Shown: piece by piece, positions 45,329 to 60,176 of the stretch
How the letters are laid out: every line of letters begins with the position of its first letter
How positions within the stretch are numbered: the stretch's first letter is position 1
Assembly (NCBI RefSeq): GCF_029873215.1
Contig: NZ_CP123620.1
Location: 1,798,001-1,862,000, forward strand
Direction: 5' to 3'
DNA: 64,000 nt
From: Nocardioides sp. BP30
Lineage (GTDB): Bacteria > Actinomycetota > Actinomycetes > Propionibacteriales > Nocardioidaceae
Notes under the pieces: model-generated
Seen by the model: the letters and a program-made list of their open reading frames with translations, nothing else
What the model was told of the DNA's origin: nothing
The model's database searches: none
Program-made: the position numbers and the translations under genes

Positions 45329-45529
45329 ATGTCCGACAGCCACGGCAACACCCCGGCCGCCTGGAGCGCCGTCGTCGTGGGCCTCCTCGGCTTCCTGGTC
45401 GGCTCGATCGGGCTCATGCTGGACCCGCTCAACTACGTGGTGTTCTGGATCGGCGTGGCCATCGTCGTCGCCGCCGGCGTGGTCTTCCTCGTGCTGGCGA
45501 AGATGGGCTACCACACCGAGACCCACTGA
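45329..45529 (+). CDS. HGxxPAAW family small membrane protein
   Basis: 66 residues. The N-terminal H-G-N-T-P-A-A-W motif gives the family name, followed by two membrane segments (about 14-30 and 36-58). It is a standard actinobacterial gene just upstream of trpC, of unknown function. A TAGACT at 45275-45280 could be its -10 box, giving a leader of about 45 nt with AAGGAG before the ATG. Confidence 0.9.
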   Translation: MSDSHGNTPAAWSAVVVGLLGFLVGSIGLMLDPLNYVVFWIGVAIVVAAGVVFLVLAKMGYHTETH

Positions 45530-45539
45530 TGGAGGCATG

Positions 45540-46318
45540 ATGTCGGTACTCGACGACATCCTCGCCGGAGTCCGTGAGGATCTCGAGGGGCGCAAGGCGC
45601 AGGTCGGCGTGGCCGATCTCCGCGCGGCCCTCGCCGACGTCGACGCCCCGCGCGACCCGATGCCGCACCTGCGTGGTGCTGGCAGCAGCGTGATCGCCGA
45701 GGTCAAGCGCAAGAGCCCCAGCAAGGGCCACCTCGCGCAGATCCCCGATCCGGCCGACCTCGCAGCCAGCTACGCGCGCGGAGGCGCCGGCGCCATCTCC
45801 GTGCTGACCGAGCAGCGCCGCTTCGGTGGCTCGCTGGATGACCTGCGCGCCGTCCGCGCCGCGGTGGACGCCCCGATCCTGCGCAAGGACTTCATCGTCG
45901 AGGAGTACCAGCTGCTCGAGGCCCGCGCGGCAGGGGCCGACCTCGCGCTGCTGATGTGCTCGGCTCTCCACGGCGAGGAGCTGCAGCGGCTGTTCTCCTA
46001 CGCCGGCGAGCTCGGGCTCACCGCCCTCGTGGAGGTGCACGACGAGGAGGAGACCGAGCGCGCCGTAGCGCTGGGTGCCGAGCTGATCGGCGTCAACGCC
46101 CGCAACCTCAAGACCCTCGCGGTGGATCCTTCCGTCTTCGGCCGGCTCGCCCCGCTGATCCCCGACGACCGGGTGAAGGTGGCGGAGTCGGGCATCTTCT
46201 CGGCCGCCGACGTCCAGCGGTACGTCGCCGAGGGCGCCCGCGCGGTGCTCGTCGGCGAGGCGCTGGTCAAGGACGGGGACCCCGAGGGGGCCGTACGCAG
46301 CATGACAGGACTGACCTC

Positions 46319-46322
<4 letters not shown>
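45540..46322 (+). CDS. trpC: Indole-3-glycerol phosphate synthase TrpC
   Basis: 260 residues from the second of two adjacent ATGs (45540). GGAGG at 45531-45535 is too close to the first ATG and properly spaced for the second. The TIM-barrel motifs [12 protein letters not shown] (catalytic Lys), I-L-R-K-D-F-I-V (second Lys), V-E-V-H and N-A-R-N-L are complete. It is not fused to TrpF. It closes the indole ring in Trp synthesis. The stop overlaps the ATG of trpB. Confidence 0.97.
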
Positions 46323-47574
<1,252 letters not shown>

Positions 47575-47578
<4 letters not shown>

Positions 47579-48378
47579 CCAGCACCAGTACCGCCTTCGC
47601 CGCGGCGAAGGCCGAGAACCGCGCCGCCCTGGTCGGCTACCTGCCTGCCGGCTTCCCCGATGTGGACGGCTCGATCGAGGCGATCAAGGCGATGGTCGCG
47701 GCCGGGTGCGACGTGATCGAGATCGGCCTGCCCTACAGCGATCCGGTGATGGACGGCCCGACGATCCAGGCTGCCGCCCAGCAGGCGCTCGACGGCGGGG
47801 TGCGGACCCATGACGTGCTGCGCACCGTCGAGGCCGTCGCCGCCACCGGGGTGCCCACCGTGGTGATGACCTACTGGAACCCGGTGGAGAAGTACGGCGT
47901 CGAGCGGTTCGCCCGCGACCTGGCCAGCGCCGGCGGCGCCGGCCTGATCACCCCCGACATCACGCCCGACTACGGCCAGGAGTGGATCGCGGCGGCCGAC
48001 GCCCACCACCTCGACAAGGTCTTCCTGGTCGCGCCGTCGAGCACCGACGAGCGGATCGCGATGACGACCGCCGCGTGTCGGGGCTTCGTCTACGCGACAG
48101 CCGTCATGGGCGTGACGGGTGCGCGTGCCACCACCTCCGAGCTGGCCGGACCGCTGGTCGCGCGCGCCAAGAGCACCACCGACCTGCCGATCGGCGTGGG
48201 TCTCGGCGTCAGCAACGGCGACCAGGCCGCCGAGCTCGCGGGCTATGCCGACGGGGTCATCGTGGGCAGTGCGTTCGTCCGCGCGCTGCTGGATCACCCG
48301 GGCGATCGGGCCGCCGCGCTCGGTGCGCTGACAGCGCTGACCGAGGACCTGGCGGGCGGGGTGCGCCGCGGTGCGTAG
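47575..48378 (+). CDS. trpA: Tryptophan synthase alpha subunit TrpA
   Basis: 267 residues from a GTG start overlapping trpB. The catalytic glutamate is in [17 protein letters not shown], which also holds the second acidic residue. The phosphate-binding G-V-G-L-G-V-S and A-D-G-V-I-V-G-S-A motifs are present. It releases indole from indole-3-glycerol phosphate and passes it to TrpB. Its end overlaps the SCO1-like gene by 8 bp. Confidence 0.97.
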
Positions 48379-48988
48379 CCCGTTGCGGCGCCGCGGCCTG
48401 GCCGCGGCCCTCGCCGTACTCGCCCTCGCCGTCTCGGCCTGCGGCAGCAGCGGGGGCGGGACGAAGTTCGCCGGCATCACCCACGACGCCTACAAGGTGA
48501 TGCCGACGGCGCTCACCGACACCGACGACCAGCCCTACAGCCTGGTCACCGACACGGCGAAGCCGTTGACGCTCGTCTTCTTCGGCTACACGCACTGCCC
48601 TGACTACTGTCCGATGGTGATGTCGAACCTCGCCAGCGCGATGACCCGCCTCGACAGCGCCGACCGCAAGCGGGTCGACGTGGTCTTCGTGACCACCGAC
48701 CCCTCCCGCGACACCACCACCGTGCTGCGCCGCTACCTGGACCACTACGACAAGTCGTTCATCGGCCTGACGGGCCCGATCGATACCATCGCCTCGATCG
48801 CCGAGCCGATGGCTGTCTACGTCGCCCAGGGCCAGAAGCTGCCCGACGGCGGCTACGACCTCAACACCCACTCCACGCAGGTCACCGCGATCGGCGCGGA
48901 CAACGAGGCCCGGGTGCTGTGGACGATGGACACCTCGTCGGCCCAGTACGCGGCCGACATCCACGCGCTGCTGCAGAAGTCAGCCTGA
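48371..48988 (+). CDS. SCO1/SenC-type copper chaperone lipoprotein
   Basis: 205 residues from a GTG start that overlaps trpA. The lipobox is A-V-S-A-C24. The thioredoxin-like fold carries C76-P-D-Y-C80 and H167, the three copper-binding residues of SCO proteins. Members deliver copper to the CuA site of cytochrome c oxidase. Overlap with trpA is likely a synteny accident rather than a link in function. Confidence 0.93.
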   Translation: MRSPLRRRGLAAALAVLALAVSACGSSGGGTKFAGITHDAYKVMPTALTDTDDQPYSLVTDTAKPLTLVFFGYTHCPDYCPMVMSNLASAMTRLDSADRKRVDVVFVTTDPSRDTTTVLRRYLDHYDKSFIGLTGPIDTIASIAEPMAVYVAQGQKLPDGGYDLNTHSTQVTAIGADNEARVLWTMDTSSAQYAADIHALLQKSA

Positions 48989-49014
48989 GGGCTGCACACA
49001 GATAGGGCCCGAGC

Positions 49015-49935
49015 ATGCTGCCGTTGTCGATCCCCAGCCCGAGCAAGGGTGTCGTCCACCTCGGTCCCCTTCCGATCCGCGGCTACGCGCTGTGCATCAT
49101 CGCGGGGATCATCGTCTGCATCTGGCTGGCCGAGCGGCGCTGGAAGGCGCGCGGCGGGACCCCGGGCCAGGTCCAGGACGTGGCGCTGTGGGCGGTGCCG
49201 TTCGGTCTGGTCGGTGCGCGGCTCTACTCGGTGATCACCGACTCCGACCGCTACTTCGGGGCGGGCCATCCCTGGTGGCAGCCTTTCGCCATCTGGCAGG
49301 GCGGCATCGGGGTGTGGGGCGCGATCTCCGTGGGCGCCCTCGGCGCCTGGATCGCCTGCCGGCAGCGAGGGATCCGGCTGCCGGCCCTCGCCGACGTGCT
49401 GGCCCCCTGCATCCTGGTCGCGCAGGGCATCGGACGGTGGGGCAACTGGTTCAACCAGGAGCTCTACGGCAAGGCGACCAGCCTCCCGTGGGGGCTGCGG
49501 ATCGACCAGGACAACTGGCCCACCACCGTCGGCGGGAAGAACGTCTCGGTGCCCTCCTCGGTGCAGCACGACGTCGGCACGACCCACGCCTACGCCACCT
49601 TCCACCCGACGTTCCTCTACGAGTCGCTCTGGGACCTCGGTGCGGCGGCCCTGGTGTTCTGGATCGAGCGTCGGTTCAAGCTCGGCCACGGTCGGGTCTT
49701 CGCGCTCTACGCGATGATCTACTGCGTGGGCAGGGCCTGGATCGAGTACCTGCGGGTCGACTCCGTCGAGCACACCTTCGGCGGCCTGCGGCTCAACGAC
49801 TGGACCGCCCTGATCGTCTTCCTTGGTGCGCTCACGTACTTCGTCGTGGTGGGTCGCAAGCGTCCCGGCCGCGATGATCGCCTGTACGTCGAGGGCCGCG
49901 AGCCGCTCCCCGACGGCGACACCGCCGAGGCCTGA
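49015..49935 (+). CDS. lgt: Prolipoprotein diacylglyceryl transferase Lgt
   Basis: 306 residues with about seven membrane segments. The signature G-R-W-G-N-W-F-N-Q-E-L-Y-G (about residue 141) contains the essential region, and F-H-P-T-F-L-Y-E-S-L-W-D (about 198) is conserved. It attaches diacylglycerol to the lipobox cysteine before LspA cleavage. It follows the SCO1-like gene by 26 bp. The C-terminal tail (about 285-306) is acidic and variable. Confidence 0.96.
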   Translation: MLPLSIPSPSKGVVHLGPLPIRGYALCIIAGIIVCIWLAERRWKARGGTPGQVQDVALWAVPFGLVGARLYSVITDSDRYFGAGHPWWQPFAIWQGGIGVWGAISVGALGAWIACRQRGIRLPALADVLAPCILVAQGIGRWGNWFNQELYGKATSLPWGLRIDQDNWPTTVGGKNVSVPSSVQHDVGTTHAYATFHPTFLYESLWDLGAAALVFWIERRFKLGHGRVFALYAMIYCVGRAWIEYLRVDSVEHTFGGLRLNDWTALIVFLGALTYFVVVGRKRPGRDDRLYVEGREPLPDGDTAEA

Positions 49936-49979
49936 GCAGGCCCCCGGTCCACGCCTGGGTCATCTCGGGGGACAGCCGC

Positions 49980-49997
49980 CGTTACAAGGTGGTAACG
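49980..49997 (+). promoter_or_regulatory. Candidate GlnR-type box upstream of gltB
   Basis: GTTAC (49981-49985), six bases, GTAAC (49992-49996), within a 6-bp inverted repeat. The GlnR consensus in actinobacteria is gTnAc-n6-GaAAc or GTnAC, so this is a close match. It lies about 140 bp before the gltB start and 45 bp after lgt. Nitrogen control of glutamate synthase is physiologically sensible, but the regulator is outside the window. Confidence 0.55.
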
Positions 49998-50133
49998 TTT
50001 GGCCATCGCGCGGGCCAATGCCGTCCCCTGCACAACCACCTGCCATTGCCGACACAGCAAGGTGCGCGCACCTGTCGACTCCTCACCGAGGAGCCGGGAC
50101 GCGCTGGCGCTCCGACAACGACGGGAGAACCTG

Positions 50134-54691
<4,558 letters not shown>

Positions 54692-54699
<8 letters not shown>

Positions 54700-56176
54700 C
54701 CCGAAGGGGTTCTTGAAGACCGGTCGCGAGGTGGCGAGCCGTCGGCCCGTCGAGGAGCGCATCGGGGACTGGAACGAGGTCTATCCGGGCGGCATCGGCA
54801 AGGCGCTGCTCCCGATCATCACCACCCAGGCCAGCCGCTGCATGGACTGCGGCATCCCGTTCTGCCACCAGGGCTGCCCGCTGGGCAACATCATCCCGGA
54901 GTGGAACGACCTGGTCTGGCGCGACGACTGGGATGCCGCGATCGAGCGGCTGCACGCGACCAACAACTTCCCGGAGTTCACCGGCCGGCTCTGCCCGGCC
55001 CCGTGCGAGACGGCCTGCGTGCTGGGCATCAACCAGGACCCGGTGACGATCAAGAACATCGAGGTCTCGATCATCGACCGGGCCTGGGAGGACCGCAACG
55101 TCAAGCCCCAGCCCCCGGAGTGGCTCTCGGGCAAGACGGTCGCGGTGATCGGCTCGGGTCCGGCCGGTCTGGCCGCCGCCCAGCAGCTCACCCGGGCCGG
55201 CCACACCGTGGCGGTCTACGAGCGCGCCGACAAGATCGGCGGCCTGCTGCGCTACGGGATCCCCGAGTTCAAGATGGAGAAGAAGCACGTCGACCGCCGC
55301 CTGGAGCAGATGCGCCGGGAGGGCACCGTGTTCCGCGCCGGTGTCGAGGTCGGTACGTCGATCACCGGCGACCAGCTGCGGGATCGCTACGACGCCGTCG
55401 TCCTGGCGGTCGGCTCGACCGTGGCGCGCGACCTGCCGGTCCCCGGCCGGGAGCTGGCCGGCATCCACCAGGCGATGGAGTTCCTGCCGCAGGCGAACCG
55501 GGTCGCGCTGGGGGAGAGCGTCGAGGGTCAGATCCGGGCCGACGGCAAGCACGTGGTGATCATCGGCGGCGGCGACACCGGAGCCGACTGCCTGGGCACC
55601 TCGATCCGTCAGGGCGCCAAGTCGATCACCCAGCTGGAGATCATGCCCCGGCCGGCCGACTCCAGCGGTCGCTACGACGACCGTCCCACCGGCCAGCCGT
55701 GGCCGACGTACCCGATGATCTTCCGGGTCTCCTCGGCGCACGAGGAGGGCGGCGACCGGGTCTACGGCGTCTCCACCAAGGAGTTCCTCGGCGACGCCGA
55801 CGGCAACATCCGGGCGCTGAAGCTGGTCGACGTCGTCTTCGAGGGCGGCAGGCTCACCGAGGTCGAGGGGACCGAGCGCGAGATCCTCGCCGACCTGGTG
55901 CTCTTCGCGATGGGCTTCACCGGGCCCGAGCAGCCCGGCCTGGTCGAGCAGCTGGGGGTCGAGCTGGACGCCCGCGGCAACATCGCGCGCGACAGCTCGT
56001 TCAAGACCTCGGTCGAGGGCGTGTACGTCGCCGGCGACGCCGGTCGCGGCCAGTCGCTCATCGTGTGGGCGATCGCCGAGGGCCGGGCCGCCGCGGCGGC
56101 GGTCGACGCCTACCTGACCGGCTCGACGACGCTGCCGGCGCCGATCAAGCCCACGGACAGGCCGCTGATGGTCTGA
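54692..56176 (+). CDS. gltD: Glutamate synthase small subunit GltD
   Basis: 494 residues. The N-terminal region carries cysteine clusters for [4Fe-4S] centres (C-M-D-C-G-I-P-F-C near residue 51, and C-P-A-P-C-E-T-A-C). The FAD site is [15 protein letters not shown] (about 152) and the NADPH site is [12 protein letters not shown] (about 290). It passes electrons from NADPH to GltB. A strong hairpin follows the stop by about 12 bp. Confidence 0.98.
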
Positions 56177-56188
56177 GACCACAGGCCC

Positions 56189-56236
56189 CGAACAGGCGCA
56201 GGACCACGCTCAGTCGCGTGGGACTGCGCCTGTTCG
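56189..56236 (+). terminator. Hairpin terminator after gltD
   Basis: A 13-bp outer stem (56189-56201 with 56224-56236) and a 6-bp inner stem (56204-56209 with 56216-56221) are joined by a symmetrical GA/GA internal loop and closed by a 6-nt loop. Tandem GA mismatches are known to be stable in RNA. A T-containing tract (cctcttgtt) follows. It separates gltBD from pyk. Confidence 0.85.
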
Positions 56237-56292
56237 CCTCTTGTTACCTGACAGTCAGTGGCCCGGATCTCATTGGAACGATCCATTCCCGC

Positions 56293-56298
56293 TAGGCT
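56293..56298 (+). promoter_or_regulatory. Leaderless-type -10 box of pyk
   Basis: TAGGCT ends 7 nt before the GTG at 56306, and there is no ribosome binding site. TTGGAA at 56273-56278 may act as a -35, but the spacer would be only 14 bp. Confidence 0.6.
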
Positions 56299-56305
56299 CT
56301 ACCTC

Positions 56306-57775
56306 GTGAGGCGAGCGAAGATCGTATGTACCTTGGGGCCGGCCGTCGGGACCGAGCGCCGGATCCGTGAGTTGGTCTATGCGGGGATGGACGTTGCCCG
56401 GCTCAATATGAGCCACGGTTCGCAGGAGGAGCACGCCGAGCGCTACCGGATGGTGCGCGAGGCGGCCGACTCCAGCGGCCGCGGCGTGGGCATCTTCGCC
56501 GACCTCCAGGGCCCCAAGATCCGTCTGGAGACGTTCGCGAACGGGCCTGTCACGCTGCGCCGTGGGCAGACCTGGACCATCACCACCCGCGATGTCGAGG
56601 GTGACGAGACGATCTGCGGGACGACGTACAAGGGCTTGACCGGCGACGTCAGCGTCGGCGACCCGCTGCTGATCGACGATGGCAAGGTGCGCCTGCGCGT
56701 CACGGCGGTGGAGAACGGCACCGACGTGATCACCGAGGTCCTCGTCGGCGGCCCGGTGAGCAACCACAAGGGCATCAACCTGCCCGGCGTGGCCGTCTCG
56801 GTGCCCGCGTTGAGCGAGAAGGACATCGAGGACCTGAAGTTCGCCCTCGAGCTCGGCGTCGACATGGTCGCGCTGAGCTTCGTGCGCAACGCCAAGGACG
56901 CCGAGGACGTGCGCGAGATCATGCGCGAGGTCGGCCGGATGGTCCCGATCATCGCCAAGATCGAGAAGCCGCAGGCGGTCGACAACCTCGACGAGGTCAT
57001 CGACGCCTTCGACATGTTCATGGTCGCCCGCGGCGACCTGGGTGTGGAGTGCCCGCTGGAGGAGGTGCCCTTCCTGCAGAAGCGGATCGTGGAGAAGGCG
57101 CGCCTCAACGCCAAGCCTGTCATCGTCGCCACCCAGATGCTCGACTCGATGGTCGCGAACCCGCAGCCGACCCGGGCCGAGGCCAACGACGTCGCGAACG
57201 CGGTGCTCGACGGCGCCGATGCGGTGATGCTCTCGGCCGAGACCAGCGTGGGGGAGTACCCGATCCACACCGTGGAGACGATGGCCCGCATCATCTCCGC
57301 GACCGAGGGCCACGCCTTCGCGGCCGGTGGCTCCGGGGTCGGCCACCTCTCCCAGATCAGCTGGGACCCGCACACCCGTTCGGGCGTCATCGCCAAGGCC
57401 GCCGAGGAGGTCGCCGAGCGCGTCGGTGCGAAGTTCCTGGTCGCCTTCACCACCTCCGGTGACTCCGCGCGGCGTCTGGCGCGCCTGCGTGGTCCGATCC
57501 CGCTGATGGCCTTCACGCCGTTCCCCTCCGTGCGCTCGCAGCTGGCGCTGAGCTGGGGCGTGGAGACCTTCAAGACCGCCGAGGTCGAGCACACCGACGA
57601 GATGGTGCGCCAGGTCGACGAGCAGCTGCTCGAGATCGGCCGCGTGGCCGAGGGTGACCTGGTGGTCATCATCGCCGGCTCGCCGCCGGGGATCCCCGGC
57701 TCCACCAACGCGCTGCGGATCCACCGCATCGGCGACGCGATCAACGAGGTCGCGCCGGCGTACCGGCGAAACTGA
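56306..57775 (+). CDS. pyk: Pyruvate kinase
   Basis: 489 residues from the GTG at 56306. The longer in-frame extension to 56258 is unlikely because the -10 box would then be inside the gene. The start R-R-A-K-I-V-C-T-L-G-P-A, the active-site stretch I-I-A-K-I-E-K-P (catalytic Lys) and D-L-G-V-E-C, and E-T-S-V-G-E-Y-P are conserved. The C-terminal regulatory domain is present. It makes pyruvate and ATP from PEP. It is transcribed alone between two hairpins. Confidence 0.97.
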   Translation: MRRAKIVCTLGPAVGTERRIRELVYAGMDVARLNMSHGSQEEHAERYRMVREAADSSGRGVGIFADLQGPKIRLETFANGPVTLRRGQTWTITTRDVEGDETICGTTYKGLTGDVSVGDPLLIDDGKVRLRVTAVENGTDVITEVLVGGPVSNHKGINLPGVAVSVPALSEKDIEDLKFALELGVDMVALSFVRNAKDAEDVREIMREVGRMVPIIAKIEKPQAVDNLDEVIDAFDMFMVARGDLGVECPLEEVPFLQKRIVEKARLNAKPVIVATQMLDSMVANPQPTRAEANDVANAVLDGADAVMLSAETSVGEYPIHTVETMARIISATEGHAFAAGGSGVGHLSQISWDPHTRSGVIAKAAEEVAERVGAKFLVAFTTSGDSARRLARLRGPIPLMAFTPFPSVRSQLALSWGVETFKTAEVEHTDEMVRQVDEQLLEIGRVAEGDLVVIIAGSPPGIPGSTNALRIHRIGDAINEVAPAYRRN

Positions 57776-57789
57776 TCAGCGCTTCAGAC

Positions 57790-57840
57790 CGATCAGCGTG
57801 TCGAGTCGTGCCACGTCGGTACGACGCGACACGCTGATCG
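57790..57840. terminator. Large palindrome after pyk, probable bidirectional terminator
   Basis: Arms of 20 nt (57790-57809 and 57821-57840) pair with a single A/G mismatch around an 11-nt loop. There is no clear T-run on either side. It begins 14 bp after the pyk stop and faces the tRNA-Leu gene on the minus strand, so it could end transcripts from both directions. Confidence 0.7.
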
Positions 57841-57996
57841 TCTCCCACGACACCGTCGTGATCACGGCCCCCGGGGACGAGTCGCGTAGGTGGCCGACCG
57901 CCGACACGGTGTAGAGGCGCGGGGGCGCCCTCCACCGTCTCGAGGGACCGAACGTGAGGCATGGGCCCCACTGTCGCAGCGACCAGTGACAGTCTG

Positions 57997-58079
57997 TGCC
58001 GGGTGCGGGACTTGAACCCGCATGCCTTGTGGGCAACGCTTTTTGAGAGCGCCGTGTCTGCCGATTCCACCAACCCGGC
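57997..58079 (-). tRNA. tRNA-Leu (anticodon CAA)
   Basis: Read on the minus strand, an 83-nt cloverleaf fits. The acceptor stem GCCGGGT pairs with ACCCGGC, with discriminator A. The anticodon stem GCGCT/AGCGT closes a 7-nt loop, CTCAAAA, with anticodon CAA (codon UUG). A long variable arm (TGCC/GGCA) marks a leucine tRNA, and the T-arm is GCGGG-TTCAAGT-CCCGC. The 3' CCA is not encoded. It lies between pyk and the response regulator, antisense to both. Confidence 0.95.
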
Positions 58080-58135
58080 CGGCAGGCACAACCTACCGGA
58101 ACAGCATCAGCGGGACCGAGTCAGGGAGCCCCCGC

Positions 58136-58141
58136 TAATCT
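58136..58141 (+). promoter_or_regulatory. Leaderless-type -10 box of the response regulator
   Basis: TAATCT ends 6 nt before the GTG at 58148, with no Shine-Dalgarno sequence. GGGACC at 58112-58117 is a poor -35 candidate at 18-bp spacing. Confidence 0.6.
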
Positions 58142-58147
58142 TTCGCC

Positions 58148-58765
58148 GTGACCCAGAGCCCGAGCACACCCCGCCGCGTCGTCATCGCCGAGGACGAGGT
58201 CCTGATCAGGATGGACCTCAAAGAGATGCTCACCGACGAGGGGTACGACGTCGTCGGCGAGGCCGGCGACGGCCAGGAGGCGATCCGGCTGGCCCAGGAG
58301 CTGCGACCCGACCTGGTCATCCTGGACGTGAAGATGCCGGTCCTGGACGGCATCGCGGCCGCCGAGCAGGTGGCACGGCAGCGGATCGCCCCGGTGGTGA
58401 TGCTGACCGCCTTCTCCCAGCGCGACCTGGTCGAGCGTGCCCGCGACGCCGGCGCGATGGCCTACCTGGTCAAGCCGTTCAACCCCAGTGACCTGGTCCC
58501 GGCGATCGAGCTGGCGGTCAGCCGCTTCCAGGAGCTGGCCCAGCTCGAGGCGGAGGTGGCAGGCCTGACCGAGCGGCTGGAGACGCGCAAGCTGGTCGAC
58601 CGCGCCAAGAGCGTCCTCCAGCAGGAGCTGCGCCTCAGCGAGCCGGAATCCTTCCGCTGGATCCAGAAGACGGCGATGGACCTGCGGCTCTCGATGCGGC
58701 AGGTCGCCGAGGGCGTCATCGAGCACGGCCCGCGCGCTTCGGCCGGCGATGCTGCGGTGGAGTAA
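58148..58765 (+). CDS. pdtaR: ANTAR-domain response regulator (PdtaR type)
   Basis: 205 residues from a GTG start. The receiver domain (about 10-125) has V-V-I-A-E-D-E-V (acidic pocket), the phosphoacceptor Asp in V-I-L-D-V-K-M-P, and the Lys of Y-L-V-K-P-F. The C-terminal ANTAR helices (about 130-195) contain R-K-L-V-D-R-A-K-S-V-L-Q and the aromatic/Ala pattern needed for RNA hairpin binding. It is an RNA-binding anti-terminator regulated by a histidine kinase (PdtaS in mycobacteria), which is not in the window. Confidence 0.92.
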   Translation: MTQSPSTPRRVVIAEDEVLIRMDLKEMLTDEGYDVVGEAGDGQEAIRLAQELRPDLVILDVKMPVLDGIAAAEQVARQRIAPVVMLTAFSQRDLVERARDAGAMAYLVKPFNPSDLVPAIELAVSRFQELAQLEAEVAGLTERLETRKLVDRAKSVLQQELRLSEPESFRWIQKTAMDLRLSMRQVAEGVIEHGPRASAGDAAVE

Positions 58766-58792
58766 CCCCGCCCGGGCCGCGGCCTTTCTTAT

Positions 58793-58808
58793 GTGACGTT
58801 CAGGTAAC
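58793..58808 (+). promoter_or_regulatory. Candidate GlnR-type box upstream of livJ
   Basis: GTGAC (58793-58797), six bases, GTAAC (58804-58808). It matches the actinobacterial GlnR pattern gTnAc-n6-GTnAC and the box before gltB. It is about 107 bp before the livJ ATG and some 60-75 bp upstream of a TAGATT -10 candidate at 58870-58875, a position suited to activation. Confidence 0.5.
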
Positions 58809-58914
58809 GCTTCGGCCTCGTAATGACCCGATTGTGTGACTTGGGTCGCAAGCGGGGCTCCGCTGTGGGTAGATTCGCCCGATCACGTCCAGTGAAACAG
58901 TGGAGGACTCACCC

Positions 58915-60066
58915 ATGACGGGAACCAAGAAGACCGTGCGCGCGTTCGCGCTGGCCGGTATCGCCGCGCTCGCCCTCAGCGCCTGCGGCACCACCGGTGG
59001 CAACAACAGCAGCAACGCCGGCAGCGACTCCAGCTCGTCCGGTAGCGGCTCGTGCGGTCACTACAACATCGCCTTCCTCGGCGCCGAGACCGGCGACAGC
59101 GCCGCGCTCGGCCTCAACATGGTCGGCGGCATCAAGCTCGCGCTCGCGGAGTACAACGCCAAGCACAAGGACTGCACTGTCAACCTGAAGGACTTCGACT
59201 CCCAGGGTGACCCGTCGAAGGCGCCGCCGCTCGCCAGCCAGATCGTCAGCGACCAGTCGATCGTCGGCCTGGTCGGTCCGGGCTTCTCGGGTGAGTCCCT
59301 CGCGACCGGCGACACGTTCTCCCAGGCCGGCCTGACCTCGATCTCCGCCTCGGCGACCAACGTCACCATCACCCAGAAGGGCTGGAAGACCTGGCACCGG
59401 GTCATCGGCAACGACGCCGCCCAGGGCGCCGCCGACGCCAAGTACCTGGCCGACAAGAAGGTCTACGTCATCGACGACGGCTCGGACTACGGCAAGGGCC
59501 TGGCCACCGTCGTGGCCCAGGGCGTGAAGAACAAGATCGGCACCGATGAGGTCCAGACCGGTCAGACCGACTTCTCCGCGACCGTCACCAAGGTGAAGGC
59601 GTCGGGTGCCGACGCGATCTTCTACGGTGGCTACTACCCGGAGGCCGGCCTGCTGGTCAAGCAGCTGCGCCAGGCGGGCTGGAAGGGTCTGTTCATGTCC
59701 GGCGACGGCTCCGAGGACCCGGCGTTCGTCAAGGCCGCCGGCGCTCAGGCCGCCGAGGGTGCTGTGCTGTCGGCTCCGGCCGGCCCGGCGCCGGCCTCGT
59801 TCAGCGCCGACTACCAGAAGACGAACGGCTCGCCGGCCGGTCTGTACTCCACCCAGGCGTACGACGCGGCCAACGTGTTCCTCGCGGGCATCGACGCCGG
59901 CAAGGACCGTTCCTCGATGAACGACTTCGTCAACAGCTTCACCGGCACCGGCGTCAGCGGCCCGATCGCCTTCGACGACAAGGGCGACATCAAGCAGTCG
60001 ACCATCTACGCCTACATGGTCAAGAACGGCAAGCTCGACACCGCCAACCCGACCGCCATCAAGTGA
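58915..60066 (+). CDS. livJ: Branched-chain amino acid-type ABC transporter, substrate-binding lipoprotein
   Basis: 383 residues from ATG 58915; GGAGGA upstream is its ribosome binding site, and the GTG at 58900 overlaps that site. The lipobox is L-S-A-C24, followed by a Ser/Gly/Asn linker. The mature part is a type I periplasmic binding fold (A-F-L-G-A-E-T-G-D-S-A, then V-G-P-G-F-S-G-E-S). Family members bind Leu/Ile/Val, but amides or urea are also possible substrates for this group. A strong hairpin separates it from livH. Confidence 0.93.
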   Translation: MTGTKKTVRAFALAGIAALALSACGTTGGNNSSNAGSDSSSSGSGSCGHYNIAFLGAETGDSAALGLNMVGGIKLALAEYNAKHKDCTVNLKDFDSQGDPSKAPPLASQIVSDQSIVGLVGPGFSGESLATGDTFSQAGLTSISASATNVTITQKGWKTWHRVIGNDAAQGAADAKYLADKKVYVIDDGSDYGKGLATVVAQGVKNKIGTDEVQTGQTDFSATVTKVKASGADAIFYGGYYPEAGLLVKQLRQAGWKGLFMSGDGSEDPAFVKAAGAQAAEGAVLSAPAGPAPASFSADYQKTNGSPAGLYSTQAYDAANVFLAGIDAGKDRSSMNDFVNSFTGTGVSGPIAFDDKGDIKQSTIYAYMVKNGKLDTANPTAIK

Positions 60067-60121
60067 CGGCTCATCTCTGATCGACAAGCGACTGACAGCA
60101 CCCGTCACCGTTTGACCACGA

Positions 60122-60160
60122 GCGTGGCTGCGGCCGAGAGACCCTCGGCCGCAGCCACGC
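60122..60160 (+). terminator. Perfect 17-bp hairpin between livJ and livH
   Basis: 60122-60138 pairs with 60144-60160 with no mismatch around a 5-nt loop. It ends 16 bases before the livH start and just before its ribosome binding site (GGAGGG). It probably attenuates read-through or stabilises the livJ message, giving more binding protein than permease. Confidence 0.85.
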
Positions 60161-60176
60161 CTTCGGAGGGAGAGCC

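Noticed and set aside
49937..49957. CAGGC/GCCTG inverted repeat after lgt as terminator
   Set aside because: Only 5 bp with a long loop and no T-run.
57776..58036. Minus-strand 86-codon ORF after pyk
   Set aside because: It starts inside the tRNA-Leu gene and its 3' end is formed by the palindrome; no family is recognisable.
58766..58790. GC-rich stretch plus T-run after the response regulator as terminator
   Set aside because: T-rich tail present but no stem longer than about 4 bp could be drawn.
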